Origin: Streptomyces sp. AC512_CC834
GTDB taxonomy: Bacteria > Actinomycetota > Actinomycetes > Streptomycetales > Streptomycetaceae
Length of the DNA: 64,000 nucleotides
Assembly (NCBI RefSeq): GCF_019049325.1
Contig: NZ_JAGMUO010000065.1
Span: 186,001-250,000, forward strand
Direction: 5' to 3'
In this document: positions 33,513 through 42,194 of the stretch, one piece after another
Layout of the letters: every line of letters starts with the position of its first letter
Position numbering within the stretch: the first letter of the stretch is position 1
Notes under the pieces: model-generated
The model's input: only the letters and a program-made list of their open reading frames with translations
Told to the model about the DNA's origin: nothing
Database searches by the model: none
Made by a program: the position numbers and the translations under genes

Positions 33513-35099
33513 TCATGGCTCGCGGGTGAGTCGATCGTGGTGTGCGGGGCAGCGGTCGACAAGGCCCGCCCCGGCGTCGAGCAGTACGGTCTCCTCGGCC
33601 AGCGCCCGCACCGCGGGCAGGTCGTGGCTGATGAACAGCAGGGCGGTGCCGGCCGGGGCGAGCAGGCGGGGCAGCGCGTCGAGGACCCGCTGCCGGGAGA
33701 CGGTGTCGAGGGCCGACGTCACCTCGTCGCACACCAGCAGCGCGGGGCGTGCCGTCAGTGCCCGCACCAGCGCGCAGCGTTGGAGCTGGCCGCCGGAGAG
33801 CCGGTCTGGGGTGCGGTGCAGCAGTTCCTCGTCGAGCCCCAGCTCCTCGGCCGCCTCCGTCGCCCCGGCCCTCGCCGCCGCGTTCGGCAGGTCCCGCAGC
33901 AGCCGCGCCGTGTCCGCGAGTTGGTCCAGGATCGGGCGGTGCGCCTCGAAGGACCCGGCGCTGCTCTGGTGCACGTACTGGACGACGCGGCGTTCGGCGG
34001 TCGAGCGCCGGTCGAGGCGGCGGGCAAGGGGGCGGCCGGCGAACCGTACCTCTCCCAGGGTCGGTGTGGTCAGGCCGGCCAGGACCCGGGCGAAGGTCGT
34101 CTTGCCCGAGCCGGAAGGGCCGAGCAGGGCGGTCCTGCTGCCGGGTGCGAACGTCATCGACACCGGCCCGGTGAGCAGGTCGCCGGTGCGACGGCGTACG
34201 GCGACTCCCGAGGCGGTGACCTCGCCGAGGGCTTCCGGAGCAGGGGCGGCCACTCCCCCGGCGGCCCGGCGGACCGGTCCGGTGGGGCGTTCGGCCGCGA
34301 TCAGGTCCCGGGTGGCCCGATGGCGGGCGGCGGCCGGCCCGGGGCGCGGTCGGGGGCCGCCGGTGCCGAGGACGTCCGCCGTCGGTCCGTGGTCCACGCG
34401 GCGGCCGTGCTCGAGTACGACGACCCGGTCGGCGGTCTCCCGCACCAGCGCCAGGTCGTGGCTGAGCAGCAGCACGCCGGCGCCGTCGTCGTCGGCCAGG
34501 GCGCGCACCGTGCGTCCCAGCGCCCGGGTGAGGGCCGGGTCCAGGCCGCTGGTCGGCTCGTCGAGCACCAGCAGCCGCGCCCCGGTCACCAGGGCGGAGG
34601 CGAGTGCCAGGCGCTGCTGCTGGCCGCCGGAGAGCTGGTGCGGAAAGCGTCGGCGGACCGTGTCCCAGTCCAGGCCGGCCGAGGTCAGCGCCCGGCGTCC
34701 GGCGGCCCTGCGCGCGGCCTGGCCGGAGTGCCCCAGGGCGGCCAGCTCGGTCAGCGTTGCGCCGGCCCGGTGGACGGGGTCGAGCACCGTCTCGGGGTGC
34801 TGGGGCAGTTGCGCGGCCACTCCGGCGCGGGCCGCTGGACGCCGGCCGGGAGGCAGGAGCAGCAGGTCGGTGCCCGCAAGGAGGACGCGTCCGGTCAGCC
34901 GCACGCGATCCGCGGCGGCGCCGAGAACGGCCAGGCCGAGCGTCGTCTTGCCGCTGCCCGACGCACCGACGACGGCGGTGACGCCGCCCGCCTCGACACT
35001 CAGCGCGACCCGGTCCAGCAAGGGACGCTGCGCCCCGTCGGCGTGCGCGGACACCTCCGGGACGTCGAGCAGCGACACGTGGGCGCCGGGAGCGGTCAC
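33513..35099 (-). CDS. fused double ATPase of a nickel/peptide-class ABC importer (B12-riboswitch operon)
   Basis: A 528-residue protein with two complete ABC domains, equivalent to NikD plus NikE or DppD plus DppF in one chain. GTG 35099 overlaps the permease stop. Domain 1: Walker A GASGSGKTTLG, signature HQLSGGQQQRLALASAL, Walker B RLLVLDEPTSGLDP. Domain 2: GPSGSGKTTFA, RLSGGQLQRCALVRAL, LLVCDEVTSALDT. A Pro/Arg/Ala-rich linker separates them. It energises import through the two permeases upstream. Last gene of the leftward operon headed by the cobalamin riboswitch, so cobalt or a corrinoid precursor is the most likely cargo (inference). Confidence 0.88.
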   Translation of the reverse strand: MTAPGAHVSLLDVPEVSAHADGAQRPLLDRVALSVEAGGVTAVVGASGSGKTTLGLAVLGAAADRVRLTGRVLLAGTDLLLLPPGRRPAARAGVAAQLPQHPETVLDPVHRAGATLTELAALGHSGQAARRAAGRRALTSAGLDWDTVRRRFPHQLSGGQQQRLALASALVTGARLLVLDEPTSGLDPALTRALGRTVRALADDDGAGVLLLSHDLALVRETADRVVVLEHGRRVDHGPTADVLGTGGPRPRPGPAAARHRATRDLIAAERPTGPVRRAAGGVAAPAPEALGEVTASGVAVRRRTGDLLTGPVSMTFAPGSRTALLGPSGSGKTTFARVLAGLTTPTLGEVRFAGRPLARRLDRRSTAERRVVQYVHQSSAGSFEAHRPILDQLADTARLLRDLPNAAARAGATEAAEELGLDEELLHRTPDRLSGGQLQRCALVRALTARPALLVCDEVTSALDTVSRQRVLDALPRLLAPAGTALLFISHDLPAVRALAEETVLLDAGAGLVDRCPAHHDRLTREP

Positions 35100-35962
35100 C
35101 GGTGTCTCCTGTGGTGGGCGAGGGCGTGGTCCACGAGCAGGTTGCCGCCGACGCACAGTGCCGTCAGCAGCCCGGCGGGCACCAGGACCGCGGCCGGCTG
35201 GGTGAACAGGGCGTCGCTGTTGCGCTCGATGAGCACCGCCCAGTCCGGGGAGGACGCGGGCAGGCCGAGACCGAGGAAGTTGGCGGAGGCCAGCAGGTAC
35301 AGCACGACGGAGAACCGGCCGCCCGCGTCGGTGGCCAGGGGCGCCGCCAGCTCCCGTGCCAGGTGGCGGAAGTGGATGTACGCCCAGCCGCGCCCCTGCA
35401 TGCGCAGCGCCTCGACGACCGTGCGGGTGCCCGGTGACAGGGCGGCCGCGCGCACCAGGCGGGCGACGGCCGGGACCTGCAGCACGCCGGCGACCGTCAC
35501 CAGCCAGTACCAGTCACGGTGTCCGGTCGCGGCCAGGGTCATCAGCACCAGCAGTCCCGGGAAGGCGAGCAGCAGGTCCAGTGCGCGCATCACCGTCTCG
35601 TCGAGGCGGCGGCCCGGTCCCGCCGCCAGCAGCCCCAACGGCACCCCGGCGGCCATGCCGACCAGTAGTGCGCCGAGGGCACTGGCCAGTACCGAGGCTC
35701 CCCCGTGCAGTACGAGCCAGAGCACGTCGCGGCCGATGACGTCCGTGCCGAGGGGATGCCCCGCACCCGGCGGCTGCGACGGGAGCGCGCCCCGCGTCGA
35801 GGGCGGGTCGCCGGCCGCCAACGGGCCCAGACAGGCGGCGAGTACCGGCACGCCCAGCAGGACGAGAGCGGTCCACGGGCGGCCGCGGCGCGGGACGGCG
35901 GGTACGGGTGCAGATATGGGTGCGGGCGCGGGTGCGGCGGTGTTCTTCGTCCACGGGGTCAC
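35096..35962 (-). CDS. ABC permease, NikC/DppC type
   Basis: A 288-residue permease starting at GTG 35962, which overlaps the previous permease stop by 4 bp. An N-terminal Pro/Ala-rich segment of about 25 residues precedes the first helix. Family features: AGHPLGTDVIGRDVLWLVLH before helix 2 and the cytoplasmic docking loop EALRMQGRGWAYIHFRHLAR near residues 190-215. It forms a heterodimer with the NikB/DppB-type subunit. Paralogous to the permease at 41358-42194 in the divergent operon. Confidence 0.88.
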   Translation of the reverse strand: MTPWTKNTAAPAPAPISAPVPAVPRRGRPWTALVLLGVPVLAACLGPLAAGDPPSTRGALPSQPPGAGHPLGTDVIGRDVLWLVLHGGASVLASALGALLVGMAAGVPLGLLAAGPGRRLDETVMRALDLLLAFPGLLVLMTLAATGHRDWYWLVTVAGVLQVPAVARLVRAAALSPGTRTVVEALRMQGRGWAYIHFRHLARELAAPLATDAGGRFSVVLYLLASANFLGLGLPASSPDWAVLIERNSDALFTQPAAVLVPAGLLTALCVGGNLLVDHALAHHRRHR

Positions 35963-36906
35963 GCCGTCACCTCCCGGCGCGGTGCCAGCCGGTGGGCGGC
36001 CAGGTCGCCGGCGAGGTTCACCGCGACGGCGGTGCCGGCGAACAACAGCGCGTACGTCTGCACTTGGGGCAGGTCCCGGTTCTGCACCGCCTCGACGAAG
36101 CCGGTGCCGAGCCCGCGGAAGCCGAACACCGCCTCCACCAGTACGGCCCCTCCCAGCAGCCCCTCCACACATCGCGCGAACTGCTGCGCGGCCGGGCCGA
36201 GGGCGCCCGGCAGCACATGACGGAGCACCACCGTCCGCTCACGCACGCCCAGCAGCCGCAGGTGGCGGGCGACGGGGCCGTGCCGCTGGGCCGCCACTCC
36301 GGCGCGGATCTGCCGGGCCAGGTCGCACAGGTGACGGGCGGTCAGGACCGTGACGGGCAGCACGAGTACGGCCGGCTGTGCGAGCAGCGTGGCCGTGTCC
36401 ATGCCGACGGCGGTGGCGGGCAGCAGTCCGGCCCACAGCGACACCGAGGCGACCAGCAGCAGGCCGAGGACGAACTCCGGGACGGCGTGCAGCACCACGG
36501 CCGCCGTGTTGAGTGTCCGGTCCACACGGCTGCCCTCCCTGAGCCCCGACACCGTGCCGAGCAGCGGCGCCAGCACGGTGACCAGCAGCAGCGCCGGCAG
36601 GCCCAGCAGCAGCGTCACTCCGGCCCGGCGGCCGATGTCGTCGCCCACCGGCAGCCCCGTCGTCAGGGAGGTTCCGAGGTCACCGGTGACCAGGTGGCCG
36701 AGCCAGTGTCCGAAGCGCGTCCAGGCCGGCTCGTCCAGGCCCAACCGCGTACGCAGCGCGGCCACCTGTTCGGGGGTGCCGAGTTCGCCCCGGAGCACGT
36801 CGGCGGTGTCGCCCGGCAGCAGGGAGCCCACAGCGAACACGGCGACCAGGACCACGAGACACTGCAGGACGGCGAACAGGGAGCGGCGCAGCACGTAGGC
36901 GCGCAC
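35959..36906 (-). CDS. ABC permease, NikB/DppB type
   Basis: A 315-residue permease from GTG 36906, one base after the stop of the binding-protein gene. It has the typical N-terminus MRAYVLRRSLFAVLQCLVVL and the periplasmic loop LRTRLGLDEPAWTRFGHWLG then VTGDLGTSLTTGLPV. The docking loop reads RHLRLLGVRERTVVLRHVLP. Together with the next gene it forms the channel of the riboswitch-controlled importer. Paralogous to the permease at 40417-41361. Confidence 0.88.
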   Translation of the reverse strand: MRAYVLRRSLFAVLQCLVVLVAVFAVGSLLPGDTADVLRGELGTPEQVAALRTRLGLDEPAWTRFGHWLGHLVTGDLGTSLTTGLPVGDDIGRRAGVTLLLGLPALLLVTVLAPLLGTVSGLREGSRVDRTLNTAAVVLHAVPEFVLGLLLVASVSLWAGLLPATAVGMDTATLLAQPAVLVLPVTVLTARHLCDLARQIRAGVAAQRHGPVARHLRLLGVRERTVVLRHVLPGALGPAAQQFARCVEGLLGGAVLVEAVFGFRGLGTGFVEAVQNRDLPQVQTYALLFAGTAVAVNLAGDLAAHRLAPRREVTA

Positions 36907-36907
36907 G

Positions 36908-38470
36908 TCAGCCGACGCGGACCCGGTCGAAGCGGGCCCAGTCGTGCGAGTTGGGCGGCGCGGCGCGCAGTCCGCTCACCGACCGGGCGATGGCGTCGTT
37001 GGCGTCGGAGAACGCCCACACCAGCAGCCCCGAACCGTCCCGGGCGATCTTCTGCGCCCGGGTCAGGAGCGCGAGCCGTTGCCGCTCGTCCCGGCTGGTG
37101 CGGGAGCGCTCCAGCAGTGCGTCGAACTTCTTCGAGGCGTACTGCGTCCGGTTGCGGGCCGCGCCGCCGCGGACCCGTTGCTCGAGGAAGTCGGAGACGG
37201 GCAGTGTCGAGGTGGTGTTGAAGGCGGCGACACCCTTGGTCTTGATCTCGCTGAAGTACGTGCTGGAAGCACGGGTGTTGGCGGTCAGCCGCAGTCCCAC
37301 CTCGCGCAACTGGCCCGCCATGAGGTCCGCGGCCGGCTCCCAGGCGGCGTCGACGGAGCTGGTCTCGACGGTGATGTGCAGCCCCTGCGCACCGGCCTGC
37401 TTCACCAGCCGCCGTGCCTCCTCGACGTCCCGTTCGCGGGGTCCGAGGTCGTCCGGGTAGCCGTGCAGGCCCAGTCCGAACAGGTCGTTGCCCACCTCGC
37501 CGTGACCGGCCAGGGCGACCCTGACCAGTTCCTCCCGGTCGATGCCCAGTTGCACGGCCCGCACCAGCCGGGGATCGTCGAACGGCTTGCGGCCGGTGCG
37601 CAGCAGGAGCTGCTGCGCGGTGGCGCGCGGCGCGGTCAGCAGCCGCGTCGAGCCGTCCTGCTTCAGCCGTTCCACGGAGGCGCCCGCCATGTCGGCGGCG
37701 TAGTGGACCTGCCCGGACAGCAGCGCGTTGAGCCGCGCCGACTCCTCGTTGGCGGGGACGATCTCCAGCTCGGCGATGTGCGGGGCGCCGTCCCAGTGGT
37801 CCGCCCAGCGCCGGAAGCGGGCGGTGCCGCCGGGCGTGAACGACACGTAGGTGAAGGGGCCGGAGCCGACGGGCTCGCGGAAGTCGGTCGTCCCGTCGGG
37901 GACGATCTCGGTTCCGGGGCCGGCGAAGGCGGTGGGGAACTCGAAGTTCGGGGCCTTCAGCACGAGGACGACGGAGCGTTCGCCGTCGGCCCTGCTCGCG
38001 TCGAAGTCGATCGCGGAGAGCAACACCTGGGAGGGGGAGCCGGTGGCGGGGTCGGCGGCACGGCGGTAGCTGTAGAGCACGTCCTTGGCGGTGACGGGTT
38101 TTCCGTCGTGGAACGCGGCCTCGCGCAGCCGTATGCGCCACCGGGTGCCGGAGGCGTCGCTCTCCCAGGACTGCGCGAGCCGCTCGCGCACGGACATGTC
38201 GTCCGCGTACGTGCCCAGCGTGTCGTACAGGGCCTTGGCGCGGGCCTGGTCGACGAAGTTGGGGGCGACATGGGGGTCGAGGGTCTCCTGGGAGCCGCCG
38301 GCGGTGAACGCGGCCCGGAACCGGTCGCCGCTCGCCCCGTCCTTCCCGTCCCCGCCGCATCCGGTGAGCAGACCGGACGCGGTCAGCGCCAGGGCACCCG
38401 AGGCGGCCAGCACCCCCCGTCTGCCGGGTTCCGGGCGCCGTACGGTCTCCGTGCGGGCATGCGTCGTCAC
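36908..38470 (-). CDS. SBP family-5 binding lipoprotein under a cobalamin riboswitch (probable cobalt system)
   Basis: A 520-residue binding protein starting at GTG 38470, with Shine-Dalgarno GGAGAGG (minus strand, 38484-38478). The signal has a twin-arginine RRGVLAASGALALTASG and the lipobox LTGC. The mature part is a family-5 (DppA/NikA-like) protein: LDPHVAPNFVDQARAKALYD, then EAAFHDGKPVTAKDVLYSYR and VGSGPFTYVSF. Family members bind peptides, nickel chelates or haem. The upstream cobalamin aptamer argues for cobalt or a cobalamin precursor. First gene of a four-gene operon; its paralogue at 38866 lies head-to-head. Confidence 0.88.
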   Translation of the reverse strand: MTTHARTETVRRPEPGRRGVLAASGALALTASGLLTGCGGDGKDGASGDRFRAAFTAGGSQETLDPHVAPNFVDQARAKALYDTLGTYADDMSVRERLAQSWESDASGTRWRIRLREAAFHDGKPVTAKDVLYSYRRAADPATGSPSQVLLSAIDFDASRADGERSVVLVLKAPNFEFPTAFAGPGTEIVPDGTTDFREPVGSGPFTYVSFTPGGTARFRRWADHWDGAPHIAELEIVPANEESARLNALLSGQVHYAADMAGASVERLKQDGSTRLLTAPRATAQQLLLRTGRKPFDDPRLVRAVQLGIDREELVRVALAGHGEVGNDLFGLGLHGYPDDLGPRERDVEEARRLVKQAGAQGLHITVETSSVDAAWEPAADLMAGQLREVGLRLTANTRASSTYFSEIKTKGVAAFNTTSTLPVSDFLEQRVRGGAARNRTQYASKKFDALLERSRTSRDERQRLALLTRAQKIARDGSGLLVWAFSDANDAIARSVSGLRAAPPNSHDWARFDRVRVG

Positions 38471-38504
38471 AGCCGATCCTCTCCGGGGTGTCCTCGCCCC
38501 TGCC

Positions 38505-38690
38505 TGCGGACCGGCGACGGGTCAGTCTCCTGGCTTCCGGATCGTCGCTCGCCTCCGCCTTCCCGTCCGCTCGCGCGGACAGTGGCGTGCAGGAGGATCA
38601 CTTCCCGGTCACAGTGGCGGGACCGCGCCGGACTCGCACCGGCTTCCTGGTCCCCGTCGCCTCTTGCGCCCATTCTGGCCCACGAGGGGT
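38505..38690 (-). ncRNA. cobalamin (B12) riboswitch
   Basis: Read on the minus strand, all main parts of the aptamer are present. GGCGACGGG (38661-38653) pairs perfectly with CCCGTCGCC (38521-38513) as the closing stem. GGGACC pairs with GGTCCC around the hairpin GCCGGTGCGAGTCCGGC (38643-38627). The conserved GCCACTGT lies at 38618-38611 and the B12 box AGCCAGGAGACTGACC at 38535-38520. Some 35 nt then lead to the Shine-Dalgarno and GTG start of the binding-protein gene, where GGGG and CCCC segments could form an expression hairpin. Cobalamin binding is expected to turn the operon off. The outer limits are approximate. Confidence 0.9.
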
Positions 38691-38743
38691 CGCGGTCCGT
38701 GACCGGGGCCGCCCCGAGTGCTCCATCCCACCTCCAGGCCCTA

Positions 38744-38771
38744 TTGCATGTTGATCGCAACAACTTATTAA
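38744..38771 (+). promoter_or_regulatory. Nur-type nickel box over a promoter
   Basis: TTGCAT (38744-38749), five bases, then TCGCAA (38755-38760) fits the Streptomyces Nur-box pattern tTGCaa-N5-ttGCAA with exact spacing. The same DNA forms a promoter for the rightward operon: -35 TTGCAT (38744-38749), 16 bp, -10 TATTAA (38766-38771). Nickel-bound Nur would therefore block the rightward ABC operon. The box lies upstream of the riboswitch on the other strand and could influence that promoter as well. Confidence 0.7.
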
Positions 38772-38865
38772 ATGCACATGCTGCTCCGTCGGAACGATCA
38801 GTCGGCGATCAGCACGCAATCAGCAATGAGCAATGAGCAGGGAATCAGCAGGAAGGTGCGTACGC

Positions 38866-40415
38866 ATGCCGGTCCCCCTGTCCCGCCGCAACGTCCTCGC
38901 GGCGGCCGCCGCCGCGGGTGCCGGTCTGCTCACGGGCTGCCAGGCGTCGGGCGGTTCGGGTTCCTCCTCGCCCCGCAGGGGCGGGAGCGCGCGGGCCGTG
39001 TTCCCGGGCGCGGGGGTCAAGGAGACGATGGATCCGCACGCGCAGCGGCAGTTCGTCGACATCGCCCGCCACAAGGCGGTCTTCGACAAGCTCGTCGATC
39101 TGGACGCCACCCTGCGGCCCGTGCCCCGGCTGGCCCGCTCCTGGTCCAGCGACGACTCGGCCCGCGTCTGGCGGTTCGAGCTGCGCGAAGCCCGCTTCCA
39201 CGACGGGCACGCCCTCACCCCCGAGGACGTCCTGTACAGCCTCTCCAGGATCCTCGACCCCGACGCCGCGGACCATCTGGCGAAGAAGTCCCTGTCCCAC
39301 GTGGACCTCGCCAACTGCCGTGCCGTGGGACGGCACGGGGTCGAGATCGCGCTCACCCGGGCCAACGCGGAACTGCCCACGCTGCTGGCCATGACCGGTA
39401 CGGCCGTCGTCCGTGACGGCTGGAACGACCCGGGGCGTCCCGTGGGCACCGGCCCGTTCCGGTTCGCGTCCTTCACCGGCGGACGGGAGTTCACCGGCCG
39501 CCGGTTCGACGACCACTGGGACGGCGCCGCCCACCTGGACGAGGTGCACATCCTGTCCGCCGAGACCGAGGCGCGGGCCGCCGCCGTGCGCGCGGGTGAG
39601 GTGCACTACGCGCACGAGATGACGCCGACCTTCGTCCGTACGGTCGAACACGACAGCCGGGTACGGGTGGTGGCGACGCCGCGCAGCGGGGTGCAGGGCT
39701 TCGCCCTCAAGACGGACCGGCCGCCGTTCGACGACCCGGACGCGGCGATGGCCGTCAAGCTCCTCCTCGACCGCGAGCGGCTCGTGGACGTGGTCTGCGC
39801 GGGCCGAGCCGAGATCGGCAACGACCTGTACGGCAAGGGGTTCACGTACTACCCGGACGGCCTCGATCAGCGCGAGCGGGACGTCGCGGAGGCCAGGCGG
39901 CTGAGGCCAGGCGGCTGTTGCGCCGAACCGGCCTGTACAACAAGAAGGTCTCCTTCTACACCTCCACCGCCGCGGACGGCTTCGCGCAGGCCGCGCACCT
40001 GTTCACCGAGCAGGCGGGTGAGGCGGGGCTGCGGGTGGAGGTCGTCAACGGGCCGCCGGAGTCGTACTTCACGGACGTTCTGAGCAAGGGCACCGTCACC
40101 AACCACCGGTGCGGGGCCATGCCCATTCCCACCTACATCAGCGAACGGCTGCTCACCGACGCGCCGCAGAACGCCACCGCCTGGGAGCGCCGGGACTTCG
40201 ACGAGGCCTTCGCCGCCGCGCGGGCCGTCACCGACGACGCGGCACGCACCCGCGCGTACCGGTCGGTGCAGACGACGCTCCGCGATCGTGGCGGCCTGGC
40301 CCTGTGGGCGCACCCGGAGTGGCTGAACGCCGTCTCCCGCAGCCTGCGGGGGGTGAAGGAGGCGCCGCCCAACACCGTGGACTGGGCGCGGTTCGACACG
40401 GTCTGGCTGGACTGA
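38866..40415 (+). pseudogene. SBP family-5 binding lipoprotein, frameshifted by a 14-bp duplication (probable nickel system)
   Basis: Start ATG 38866 after GGAAGG. The signal VPLSRRNVLAAAAAAGAG and lipobox LTGC mark an exported lipoprotein. The first frame encodes a normal family-5 protein (MDPHAQRQFVDIARHKAVFD; EARFHDGHALTPEDVLYSLS; VGTGPFRFASF) up to RERDVAEARRL, then goes out of frame. The rest (RRTGLYNKKVSFYTSTAADG to VDWARFDTVWLD) is intact in another frame to the stop at 40415. The cause is a tandem repeat of GAGGCCAGGCGGCT at 39889-39902 and 39903-39916; removing one copy gives an uninterrupted 511-residue protein. It heads the operon under the Nur-type box, and all downstream transporter genes are intact. 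Confidence 0.9.
39889..39917 (+). repeat. perfect 14-bp tandem duplication causing a frameshift
   Basis: Two adjacent identical copies of GAGGCCAGGCGGCT occupy 39889-39902 and 39903-39916; the base after the second copy (G) also matches the period. Fourteen is not a multiple of three, so the downstream frame shifts. With a single copy the codons read Ala-Glu-Ala-Arg-Arg-Leu-Leu-Arg-Arg-Thr-Gly-Leu-Tyr, which joins the two halves of the family-5 protein. Confidence 0.95.
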
Positions 40416-40416
40416 G

Positions 40417-41361
40417 GTGCTGCGGTACGCGCTGCGGCGGTGCGGGTGGACCGTCGTCCAGCTCGCCGTGCTCAGCGTCGTCGTCTTCCTGCTGACCAAT
40501 CTGCTGCCGGGCGACGCGGCCACCGTCGACTTCAACGAGCAGGCCGGTCTCGACCAGGTGGCTCAACTGCGCGAGCAGATGGGGCTGGACCGGCCGCTGG
40601 GTGAGCGCTTCGTCGACTGGGTGGGGGGTCTGCTCACCGGTGACCTCGGCACCTCGCTGGTGGGCGGCGGTCCGGTGAGCGACGCGCTGTTCTCCACGGT
40701 CGGGGTGACGGCCACGCTGGCCGCCGTCACGCTGGTGCTGCTGGTCCCGCTGGCCGTCGCCGTCGGCCTGTTGACGGGACTGCGGGCCGGCGGCCGTACC
40801 GACCGCGTGGTGTCCGCCGTGACACTGACCCTGACGTCGATACCGGACTTCGTGCTGGCACTGATGCTGGTGGCGTTCTTCTCGCTGCGGCTGGGCTGGC
40901 TGCCTTCGACGTGGGTGGGGGCCGACGACGGGTGGTGGCGACGCCCGGAGCTGTTCGTGCTGCCCGTGGTGGTGCTGCTGGCGCGCACCGTGTGCGTGCT
41001 GTCCCGGCAGATCCGGGCCGGCACGATCACGTCGCTCAACGCCGGTTACACGGTGCAGGCCCGCCGTCTGGGGGTGCCGCCGGCGCGGCTGGTGCTGCGG
41101 CACGTACTGCCGGGCGCCGCCGTGCCTGGCGTACAGGAACTGGCCCGCACCGGCGACCAGTTGCTGGGCGGTGTACTCATCGTGGAGGCGGTCTTCGCCG
41201 TTCCCGGCACCGCGACGGCGCTGGTCGCGGCCGTGCAGAACCGTGACGTGCCCACCGTCCAGGCTCTCACCCTGACCCTCGCCGCGGTCGCCTGTCTGCT
41301 CAATCTGGCGGCGGATCTCGTCACCCAGCGCCTGGCTCCCCGTACGGAGGTGCTGCGATGA
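40417..41361 (+). CDS. ABC permease, NikB/DppB type (Nur-box operon)
   Basis: A 314-residue permease starting at GTG 40417, one base after the binding-protein stop. Typical N-terminus LRYALRRCGWTVVQLAVLSV and periplasmic segment LREQMGLDRPLGERFVDWVG with LTGDLGTSLVGGGPV. The docking loop reads ARRLGVPPARLVLRHVLPGA. Predicted six helices. It pairs with the next permease, and the ATG of that gene overlaps its stop. Sequence is similar throughout to the permease at 35959-36906. Confidence 0.9.
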   Translation: MLRYALRRCGWTVVQLAVLSVVVFLLTNLLPGDAATVDFNEQAGLDQVAQLREQMGLDRPLGERFVDWVGGLLTGDLGTSLVGGGPVSDALFSTVGVTATLAAVTLVLLVPLAVAVGLLTGLRAGGRTDRVVSAVTLTLTSIPDFVLALMLVAFFSLRLGWLPSTWVGADDGWWRRPELFVLPVVVLLARTVCVLSRQIRAGTITSLNAGYTVQARRLGVPPARLVLRHVLPGAAVPGVQELARTGDQLLGGVLIVEAVFAVPGTATALVAAVQNRDVPTVQALTLTLAAVACLLNLAADLVTQRLAPRTEVLR

Positions 41362-42194
41362 GCGGCATACGGTCCCGGCCCCGCCGGCGGGTGTGGAGCG
41401 GCGCGGTGCTCCTGGTGCCGCCGGTGACGGCGGCCGTCGTCGGACCGCTGGTGACGTCCGCCGACATCCCTTCCGACGGAATGCCGTACGCCCTCGGTGA
41501 CGGACACCCGCTGGGCACCGACGCGCTGGGCCGGGACGTGCTGTCGCTGGTGCTGCGCGGCGGGGCCAGCGCCCTGGGCGTGGCGTGCGCCGCCGTGGCC
41601 CTGGCCGTGGTCGTCGGCGGGATGCTCGGGCTGGCGGCCGCGGCCTCCCGCAGCCGCCTGGTCGACGACCTGCTCATCCGGCCCGTGGAGCTGTTGCTGC
41701 CGCTGCCGTCGCTTCTGGTGATCAGCGTGGTGGGAGTCGGCTGGCGTGGGGATCCGGTCGCGGTGGCACTGGCGGTGGCCGCCCTCAACGTACCGGCCGT
41801 GGCCCGGCTGTTGCGGGCGGCGGCGCTCGACGCGGCAGGCGGCCCCGTCGCCGAGGCCATGCGGCTTCAGGGCGAGTCACCGGCGCGGATTCTGTTCGGG
41901 CACGTCGGACGGGCCGTGCTGCCGGTGGCCGCCGCCGACGCGGGCACCCGGGTCGGCGCCGCGGTCTTCACCGTGGCCGCCGCCAACTTCCTGGGGCTGG
42001 GCCTGGACCCGACGTCGCCGGACTGGGGTGTGGTGATCGCCGCGAGCAGGGAGGCGCTGTTCGTACAGCCCTGGGCGGTCTGCGCGCCGACGCTGATGCT
42101 GGTGATGTTCACCGTCGGCGTCAACCTGCTGGCGGACGGCCTGCTGCCGCACGCCGCGACGACCGGGGGGAAGGCGGCGGCGTGGAACCGGTGA
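41358..42194 (+). CDS. ABC permease, NikC/DppC type (Nur-box operon)
   Basis: A 278-residue permease starting at ATG 41358 (ATGA overlap). DGHPLGTDALGRDVLSLVLR marks the NikC/DppC class, and the docking loop EAMRLQGESPARILFGHVGR lies near residues 165-190. AANFLGLGLDPTSPDWGVVI near the end is a strong family signature. Paralogous to 35096-35962. Coupled to the downstream ATPase gene by overlapping start and stop codons. Confidence 0.9.
   Translation: MSGIRSRPRRRVWSGAVLLVPPVTAAVVGPLVTSADIPSDGMPYALGDGHPLGTDALGRDVLSLVLRGGASALGVACAAVALAVVVGGMLGLAAAASRSRLVDDLLIRPVELLLPLPSLLVISVVGVGWRGDPVAVALAVAALNVPAVARLLRAAALDAAGGPVAEAMRLQGESPARILFGHVGRAVLPVAAADAGTRVGAAVFTVAAANFLGLGLDPTSPDWGVVIAASREALFVQPWAVCAPTLMLVMFTVGVNLLADGLLPHAATTGGKAAAWNR

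Noticed and set aside
33222..36353. A 1043-codon plus-strand open frame across the leftward ABC operon
   Set aside because: No start context, no domain, and Walker A/B and LSGGQ motifs of the ABC ATPase are on the minus strand.
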